From contig CAKTMK010000001.1 in the NCBI GenBank assembly GCA_934574045.1, forward strand, positions 59,506-123,505: 64,000 bases of DNA, in the 5' to 3' direction. The stretch is from an uncultured Oscillibacter sp. (lineage in GTDB: Bacteria > Bacillota > Clostridia > Oscillospirales > Oscillospiraceae). A program made the position numbers and the translations under genes. Shown in pieces: positions 41,220 to 49,100 of this stretch (positions within the stretch are counted from its first letter, which is position 1; each line of letters begins with the position of its first letter). The notes under the pieces are model-generated. The model was not told the origin of the DNA and ran no database searches. It worked only from the letters and a program-made list of their open reading frames with translations.

Positions 41220-41555
41220 TCACTCCACGACCTGCGCGCCCTTGACGTGGTAGGTCTTGCCGCCGATCAGCAGCAGGGCGTACATGTCGCCCACGTCGTT
41301 GTCCACCAGCTGGCCGTCCTTGACCTGCACCTTGCTCAGCTTGCCCAGGCCCATGTCCAGCAGGCCGTAGCCGTTGGCGGTCGCAGGAGTGTCGGCGGCG
41401 GTCTGCGCCAGCTCGGCAGCGGTCAGGGCGTTGCGGTCGGGATCGATGCGCAGATCGGAGCCAGCCGCCGCCAGCGCGGCGTTGGTGTCCTCCAGCGCGG
41501 CCTTGCCCGCGGTGTACTTGTTGATGATCTCGTTGACTTCCTTGATGTTGCTCAT
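41220..41555 (-). CDS. Small phage protein of unknown function
   Basis: 111 residues, soluble, no family recognised. The N-terminal half is helical and Ala-rich (MSNIKEVNEIINKYTAGKAA); the C-terminal half alternates hydrophobic residues (YALLLIGGKTYHVKGAQVVE) like a small beta domain. GGAGGT lies eight bases before the ATG. It sits between an XhlA-like protein and the holin, a place often used for small lysis or tail-associated proteins. Confidence 0.7.
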   Translation of the reverse strand: MSNIKEVNEIINKYTAGKAALEDTNAALAAAGSDLRIDPDRNALTAAELAQTAADTPATANGYGLLDMGLGKLSKVQVKDGQLVDNDVGDMYALLLIGGKTYHVKGAQVVE

Positions 41556-41605
41556 GTGATGTACCTCCAAAATTTTATTTTCTGCCCCACCCGGGGCGGG
41601 ATCAC

Positions 41606-41908
41606 TTAGTTTGCGCCGGGTGCCCCGGCGGCGATCCACGCAAGCACGGCCCCTGCCGCCGCGTAGATCAGCTTGTCCACCAGACTGTCCCAGCGCTTGG
41701 CAGATTTTCCCTCCATGGTTGACACTTTGTCATCAATGGTGTTAACCTTATCAGAGATGTTCTTCTGCTGCTCCGCCATAACTGCAACAGAGGTTGCGAT
41801 GCTGTTCAGCACCTTCTGATTTTTCTCAACGGTATTTAGGCGCTGCGCGTTGGATTCGCAGCACTGTTCCACCCTGACCAGCCGCTCGGCCATTTCCTCG
41901 TTGGTCAC
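41606..41908 (-). CDS. XhlA-like coiled-coil membrane protein of the lysis cassette
   Basis: 100 residues: a helical coiled coil (about 5-78, RLVRVEQCCESNAQRLNTVE ... KVNTIDDKVSTMEG) and one C-terminal membrane segment (LIYAAAGAVLAWIAAG). This layout matches XhlA-type holin accessory proteins of Bacillus phages. The GTG start has AAGGAG eight bases upstream. It is the first gene of the lysis cassette, divergent from the plus-strand moron. Confidence 0.72.
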   Translation of the reverse strand: MTNEEMAERLVRVEQCCESNAQRLNTVEKNQKVLNSIATSVAVMAEQQKNISDKVNTIDDKVSTMEGKSAKRWDSLVDKLIYAAAGAVLAWIAAGAPGAN

Positions 41909-41966
41909 ATCGCGCTTCTCCTTTCCTCCGGCAGTTCCGGCTGATTCCAGCATAGCAGGAGACCTC

Positions 41967-41996
41967 TTGACGTTTCACCCCCGAGCAGAATAATTT
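41967..41996 (+). promoter_or_regulatory. Promoter of the moron gene
   Basis: TTGACG (41967-41972) and TAATTT (41991-41996) with an 18-base spacer, 17 bases upstream of the GTG start of the plus-strand gene. It faces opposite to the late phage operon. Confidence 0.65.
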
Positions 41997-42012
41997 TTGG
42001 AAGGGATGTTTT

Positions 42013-43134
42013 GTGCCTATGTTGATTCAACCTAAATACACAGAAGTTGATGGCACCCCGCTCACATATCTGAAATTTTTGAAAGTAATACTTCCGCTTT
42101 CCATACTGCTTCGGTTGGCAATGTTTGTATCGAGCTTTCGGAACGGCCCGGACTGGTATTCCATTGGATTTATGCTGCTCCAACTTATCGCTGTGGTTAT
42201 AGCCGTTTGCGGGATAAATTCAATGAAGTGGTACGGCGTAATTTCGCTGTACGCCCTATTTTTGATCCCCATCGCAGATGCGCTTATTTCCATCTTGATC
42301 TATATTTACTACGGCCATTTGAACGAAGCTGGCGTTCCATTCGGGACCATTCTCGGTTATCTGGTTTGGCTTATTCCATCATGGATTTACTTTTCAAAAC
42401 GCCGGCTTCTGTTTGATCCGTTTCCAGACGATTATCAGGTTGCTATACCGAAGGAGCGGTATCAGCAGCAAGAGTATGAATCCGTAAAATTCATTATTGA
42501 TGAAGCTACCGGAGAAGTTGTGAGGGAGGAGAAAGCCGGCCAAGATGGAATAACACCCGCCCCCGCCCCGCAGCCCGTTCCGGCCTCGCCGGAAGCGCCG
42601 TTGGAAGTCTCCGTGAAGTTAGATCCCGTCGAGGCAAAGCCGACGAAGCCCCATTCGAAAATAACGGGTGCCCGGGTTGCGATCATTGTTCTGTCCATTC
42701 TCTGCGTTGCTTTGATCGGCGTGGCCGGTTTTCTTGGCTATCGTCTGAACGAGACGCAGCAGGAGGTGGAACGCCAGGAAAGTGCCCTCGAACTCATGCG
42801 CAAGAGCCGGGATAGTCTTCAGGACCGTGTCACCCAACTCCGGGAAAAGGTGAACGATTTAGATTCGCAGAATGAGGAACTATCCGACTATCGAAGCGAT
42901 GCAATTTTCTTTTACAATAGCGTTGGGTTTATTGTTAGTGGGTCGAGCCGTTACCACAGTTACGAGTGCCCTTTGTTCCATGACGCAGACGAATATTGGG
43001 CGCACAATATCGAGTACTGCGAATATCTGGGCTATTCCCGATGCCCGAAGTGCTGGGATTTGAAGACCGGCAATGCAAAAGTTGTGCCGCCTCCACTGGT
43101 GATCAATCTCCATCCCAGCCAGGCAAACCCATAA
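42013..43134 (+). CDS. Moron-like membrane protein with C-terminal Cys/His cluster
   Basis: 373 residues. Three or four membrane segments lie in the first 130 residues, followed by a cytoplasmic linker rich in Pro (about 180-215) and a further membrane helix (about 225-245, VAIIVLSILCVALIGVAGFL). A coiled coil follows (about 248-292). The C-terminal 70 residues have RYHSYECPLF ... GYSRCPKCW, spaced like the Ada-type YHxxxC...GYxPCxxC zinc fold. GC content is clearly lower than in the flanking phage genes. The GTG start has AAGGGA six bases upstream; ATG two codons later is an alternative. It is transcribed against the late operon with its own promoter and terminator. Function unknown; superinfection exclusion or host alteration is a guess from location. 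Confidence 0.8.
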   Translation: MPMLIQPKYTEVDGTPLTYLKFLKVILPLSILLRLAMFVSSFRNGPDWYSIGFMLLQLIAVVIAVCGINSMKWYGVISLYALFLIPIADALISILIYIYYGHLNEAGVPFGTILGYLVWLIPSWIYFSKRRLLFDPFPDDYQVAIPKERYQQQEYESVKFIIDEATGEVVREEKAGQDGITPAPAPQPVPASPEAPLEVSVKLDPVEAKPTKPHSKITGARVAIIVLSILCVALIGVAGFLGYRLNETQQEVERQESALELMRKSRDSLQDRVTQLREKVNDLDSQNEELSDYRSDAIFFYNSVGFIVSGSSRYHSYECPLFHDADEYWAHNIEYCEYLGYSRCPKCWDLKTGNAKVVPPPLVINLHPSQANP

Positions 43135-43148
43135 TTCGAACCGGACAG

Positions 43149-43186
43149 AAAAAACGCAGGATCGGGAATCATCCCGACCCTGCGTT
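43149..43186 (-). terminator. Terminator between the moron and the giant virion gene
   Basis: A stem AACGCAGG-A-TCGGGA / TCCCGA-C-CCTGCGTT (43153-43167 with 43172-43186, one mismatch) between convergent genes. On the minus strand it is followed by TTTT, ending the giant-protein transcript; on the plus strand it also closes the moron unit. Confidence 0.85.
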
Positions 43187-43192
43187 CCTCTT

Positions 43193-46100
43193 TCACTTCA
43201 TAAATCCGCTCTCTTTCCTCGCGGCCAGCGCCTTGTCCTCCGGCGCCCAGAAATTGCTCATGAGATATTCCAGCTCCCGGTCCGTCAGTCCCGGCATCCA
43301 CCTCTCCGCGGTCGCCAGCGTGTTCTTCTGTTTGCTCCCCTGCACGATGCTTCCGTCCCGGTTCCGTTCGCTCTGCGCCATCTCATAGGCCAGCTTGAAC
43401 AGGATCGCCTCCGTTTCGTCCACGCCGTAGTCCGCGCCTCCGGCTGCCCAGCGCTCCCAGCGGGGGAAGTCGCCTTCCGTAAACTGTCCGCCGGACTGGT
43501 CCCGCAGGGCCATGTCCTCCGCCAGACTGAGCGCCGCGTTCAGCGCCTTGTCTCTTGCCGCATCATCCAGACCGCCGAATTTGTCCATACGGTCGCTCAT
43601 GCTCCGGTACGCGTCGGCCCGCTGCTCCGAATAGGCCCGGTATCCGGCGGCGTCCAGATCATCCGCCCCGAAGGCGTCATCTGTCTCCTCTTCGGCAGCC
43701 AGACTAGCCGGGCTGCCGATCAGGTCCCGCGCCCTCTGAGGCAGGGTATAGGCAGGTTCCTTTTCCTGCGCCTTGCTGTACCGGCTCCGCATGGCCCGGT
43801 CGATGCTCACGCCGTCCACGCCCATACGGTCCATCAGATCGCCCCGGATGCGCTCAAAGCTGGCATAATCGCCCTGCTCCAGCGCATCATACAGCAGCGC
43901 CAGAAACCGGCTCTTGTTTTTCTCGCTGCCGATGTTGTAGGTGAACTTCTCCAGTTCATATTGGAAGGGGATGCTTCCACTCTGTGCCGCCGCTGTCCGG
44001 AGCAGCGCCATGGCGTCCCGCTTGATGTTGTATACGGGCAGCCCCAGCATTTTCCCGGCCGCGGCAAAAAGTCCGATCAGGGCCTCCTTTCCGGTCTTTT
44101 TCCCGTTTCCGCCTGCGCTGTCAACGGCGGTCTTGGCCGCGTCCACCAGATCGGAGAAGGTCTCCATATCCGGCCGGGAAATGTCGTACCCCTGCCAGAT
44201 CGACCAGACGTCTTTCACAAAGGGTACCTGCTCCAGCGGGTTCATGTTTCCAATGAGGTTTCCGTTCATCGTGACATCCGCCAGATACTGCGCCCAGTTC
44301 TCCTCATCTCCGGTCACGCCGGTAAAGGCGGCAAGCACCCGCTCCCAGTAATCCTTGTCCCGGTCGTCGTCCCGGATACCGTCAATGACGCTCTGCACGG
44401 CGGCGTTGATCACATTGGTCGCCAGCAGGGCCGTGACCGCTCTGCCGAGCTTTTTCAGGTCCTTGCCCCGTTTGCCCGGATTCTGCTCATATTTGAACTG
44501 GTCATAGCTGCGCATCAGCACGTTCAGGCTCATGATCGGCTCGCCCATGAACGCCGTCGCCTGCTGGGCGAGATCCCGTTCTCCCCGCATGATGTTGGAG
44601 CGCTGGAGGATGCCGTCCACCACCTGCGTCTGGTCGATCATGTCAGTGAAAACCCGGTTGACCTCGCTGTAAAATTCGCCGCTCCCGGCCCGGAGATCCG
44701 GCTTCTCCCGTTTCACCTGCCATTCACAGGCGTTCCACAGCGCGCCCCATGTCATGGCGTCCGCCGCTCCCGCACCCTTTCCGGCCAGCTCGTTGAGCTT
44801 CGTCGAAAAGCCGGTCTGTCCGTAAAAACGGTCACTCAGGGTGTACGGAGAGGAAATGTCAAAGCTGCCCACATCCTTCCGCATGGCAATGGGCGAGTAT
44901 TTCAGCGCCTTCTCCCATCCGCTTCCCTTCGTCACGCCGCCGGTCAGTCCCTTTGCCATGTCGGCGGGAGCCAGCGCCACAGACGCCCGGAAGAACGCCG
45001 TCGGCTGCTGCACGATCACGCGGATATTCGCGCCCACGGCGGCGCCCTTGAACCGGCCTACGTATTTGGAAAACCATCTGGTCAGCGGCTCAAAGCCCCG
45101 GTTCCCAATGCCGTTCTGAAGGTCGTTCATCAACTTGGTCCAGTAAGCCTGAGCGCCCTTTCCGCCCTTGTCCTCCAGCAGGCCCTTGACGGTTCTTCCC
45201 GTCCAGTTTCCCTTCGCATCCCGGTATTCAAAGTTGAACAGCCGGTTCGCGTCCTCCATGGGGCACAGCCACGCCGCATAGTCGATCATATCCGAGGCGT
45301 GCTGGGAAAACGTATCGAACACGCCGGAGATGTCCAGCGTCGTGTTTGCGTTCGGCGTCACCGCCTGCGCCATGCCGATGTTTTTGATGGAGCGGACGTT
45401 GTCGCCGCTTTTCTCCGCGCTGCTGTGCAGCGCCTCTTTCGCGGAGTGGATGGGCCAGTAGTTCTTCTCCGTGAATTTCCGGTAGCCGTACGCCTTCATG
45501 CTGGCCTCGTTGCCGTAATCGGCCAGTGCCCCAGCCGTCAGCTTCTGAAGCTCGTCCGCCATGCGGACCTGCTCTCCGGTCAGCGAATCAGAGATGGCTT
45601 TCAGGTCCTCCGCAGAAAGCCGGATGGCCTCCGTCCCGCGCTCGATCTTTACTTTTCCGGTCAGCGCGTCCCGGATCTCCGGCTGCACGATGCCGCCCTG
45701 CATCAGGTGGGCCTGCGCCTGCTGCCGCCTGCTCAGAAGATAGATCTCCATGGCCTGCGCAGGGGTCAGCGTCAGGCTTTTCCCCTCCGCCGTGGTAAAC
45801 TCCCGGGTGTCCGTGTTCAGCTTCCAGACGGCGTTTCCGCGCTTTGCTTCCAGCGTCTCCCGAACCCCGCGGCCCGTTTCCTTTTCACCGAGGATACGGT
45901 GTACCTTTTCCTCGATGTCCCGGCTCATCAGCTCCTGCCGGTCCTGCGCGTCCCGCAGCATCCGGTAGACGTCCCTGCCGGTCTGGCCGAAATGGCTGAA
46001 GAATGTATACGGCGTTTCCAGACTGATGGAGAGGTTCTGCCCATGCTTTCCGCTCCGGGTCAGGGCGTCGGCCTGCAAGGCGTCTGCAAACTGCTTCGTT

Positions 46101-49100
46101 GTGGAAAATTTGGTGCTGGAGAGCGTCTTTCCGGCGGTGGTCACGGAATGCTCCACGCTTTTCAGCACATTCCACATGGTCGCCAGCTGTTCGCGGGTGA
46201 GATCGGACAGCCGGGTGTCTCCCATGGCGATCACCTGATCGAATCCGCCGCTTACAGTCTGACCGTCCTCTTTCCTGTCCATGCCGAACAGCGACGGGTC
46301 TACCACCATGCCGTCCTCTGCCGCAATGCGCTGATACTGTTCCTTCAGATTCATCCACGCCTGCGTGCGCTTGGTGGGCGTTCCGTCGGCGTCATACGTC
46401 CGTTTGCCGTCGGCGTCCACGGTGTACCGGCTCTCCCGGTTGATGCTCTCCAGCACCTTGGCGACCGCCGTCCGCATTCCCTCGGGGATATGCTGCTTGT
46501 CCGTGGGGCGCAGCAGCTTCCGGGACAAAGCGTTGGCGTGCCGGATGATCTTTGCCCGCAGCTCCCGGCTCCGCTGGTTTTCTCTCCGGTTGGCGTCCTT
46601 TTCCCGGTAGCGCTCCTTCAATGCCTGCACCTGCTCCGCCCGGCGGCTCCGCTCTTTGGCAAGGGCGTCCGCGGCGCTCAGCAGCCGCTTTGCGTCCTGC
46701 CTGCCCTGTGCCATCTGTCCGGCCAGAAACGCGTCTCCGGCCGCCTCCCGGCCCGCCTGCTTTGCCGCCTGCACCTGCTCCGCCGCCCGGTCTGCAAAGG
46801 TTTTCTTGGTCTGGGGCAGGTCAAAGAAACGGTCCATGATGTCGTTGGAAATGGACGCCACCGCCTGTCCCATATATCCCTCAAAGGGGTTGTATTCCGT
46901 CACGGCGTAAAGCTGACTCGCCACATCCGCGATCCGCTGGAGCTGGTCGGAAACATTGGCGCTCAACTGCTCGCTGAAAAACTCCGGGTACTGCTCGGAA
47001 AGCTCGGAAAACACCTGATCCACGTTCGTATGCCTGCCCTTGGAAATGCGCAGTCTGCCGAACTGCGCCTTTCGGAAATCGGCATAGTCCGTAATGTCTG
47101 CGGCGTCCTCCTCGGAAAGCGTCAGCTTCGTGTCCTTCAGGTACTTCCGCAGGTCCGCATAATCGCGATACACCTGATCGTCCACACCGACCGCGCTCTC
47201 CGCGATCCGCTCCGCAATGGCGTCCGCCCTCCGTCTGGCTTCCGTATAGGTCAGCTCGTTTTTCCCGTCCCCGCCGCCGGCAATGTAGTCATACAGGCTT
47301 TGCAGATCCCCGGCAATGTCACTGCCGCTGATCTCCGCGCCGTAGTCCTTCACCAGTGCATCCGCCGCCTTTGAAACGGACGCTCGGTCCGTGGTCACGC
47401 CCTTGGAGCGCCGGGTCTGGCCCCGCCAGTACTCCACCCGCTCCCGCAGGCTCTCATTCTCCCGCTTCAGCGCCGCCAGCTCCTGCGCGTTCTCCGTGCC
47501 TTTCAGGGAGAATTTCGCTTCCTCCGCCGGAGTTTTCAAAGAAAATCCGGTTTTTTCTTTCGCCTTTTCAAAGGCTTCCTGCATAGCGGCCTTTCCGCTG
47601 CCCTCGCCAAAGGAAAGATTCCCATTGACATCCCGGTTCACAAGTGTTACCCTACTAATAGAACCATAGCTGGTGAGGCTCGACGGCAATTGGAGCCTGA
47701 GAAGTCCTAACCAGTTCGTGGTTCTTTTTTTATTGGGATCAACGTACAGGATTTCAGAATTGTCAATCAGCTGCTGTGCATTGTTCTTCCCATATGCGCT
47801 TGCAATAACGGCAAAATTCTGAATTTCTCCCCGCTTGCTCTGCGGGGACAGCTCCAAGGCAGCCAGAACCGGCTTTCCTTCGGCATCTACCGTTTCTCCA
47901 AACAACGTGATCCGGTTTGCGACCGTTTGGGACTGCATGACAAGGATCGGATGCTCCAAAACGTTCGGTACGCTCTTGATTACATCCGCCGTCATAGCCG
48001 GGTGTTCATTCATGATCTTTGCGATTTTTGCCTTGCGCCAATAGATCTCGTAATCAGACACCCCGATGCTTTTCAGCGCGTCAGATGTTGTCCCCACCAA
48101 AAAGCTCCCAGCGCCCTTATTATCCGTCTTTTTTGCAAGCCAGTCATCAAACTGCTGGGAAAACCTTTCGTTCAGGGAATATCTCGCCTCACCGCCCTCA
48201 GTGGCGGTGTTTTTACTGTGCAGGGCCAGCAGCTTGTCGATCTTGAAGCGCTCGTGCAGCTCGCCCAGCTCCTTGGCGTAGGCATCGAAATCATGGAATG
48301 CCTGATGCAGCACCTCGTTTAGGCCGTCCATCTTCCCGGAGCTGATGTGCCCATACAGCGTCGCGTTCAGCTCGTCATACAGTTTGAGCCGATCTGCCTC
48401 GCTTAACGCAGTACCGGACAGATCTATGCCCCTGTGTTTTGCGGAATTTTCGAGCAGGATACGGGCTTCAAGCGTGGACATATCCAACATGGCGGGCGTC
48501 CGTTCCACAAAGTCCAGATAAGGCTTGTAGCTCACCTGCCGCATCACATGTGTGATCTCGTGGGGCGCGAACATCCCCCGGTTCTTTTCCGGCAGGGTCT
48601 CCCGGAAATAGATTTGCCCATCGACGGAGAACGCCGGTGTGCCGTTCTTGTTTTCGGCCCATGCTGCATCAGCTACAACAAAGCTAGGCACGCCGTAGTC
48701 CACCGCCGTCTGCTGCTCCTCATAGGCCACGCTGCCCTTGGCCGGTTCCACGGTGCGGCCCTCCGCCCATGAGCGCACGGGCTTCTGTCCGAAGGAGGCG
48801 CTTAATCCTCCTCGTTCCCCCCGTGATACAGCGTCTCCTCGAAGAGCTTCCCCAGCAGTTCCTCGTACCGCTCGTTCTCCTCGGCGGTCCGGTGCTTCTT
48901 CCCGCGCAAAGCGTCCAGTTCCCTGCGCTCCTTCTCGTCCATCTTCGCTGTCCTCCTCCAAAGAATTTCTCGCTGCGCTCATTGTATCATTGCCAGCCCT
49001 GTCCCGCAAGCTTTCCGCCTGCTTACTGGCCGCTTCAAATGCCGCCTGCAATTTCCCCTCCACCGTCTGAGCCTGCTGCCTAGCCCTGCCGGTCAGCTTG

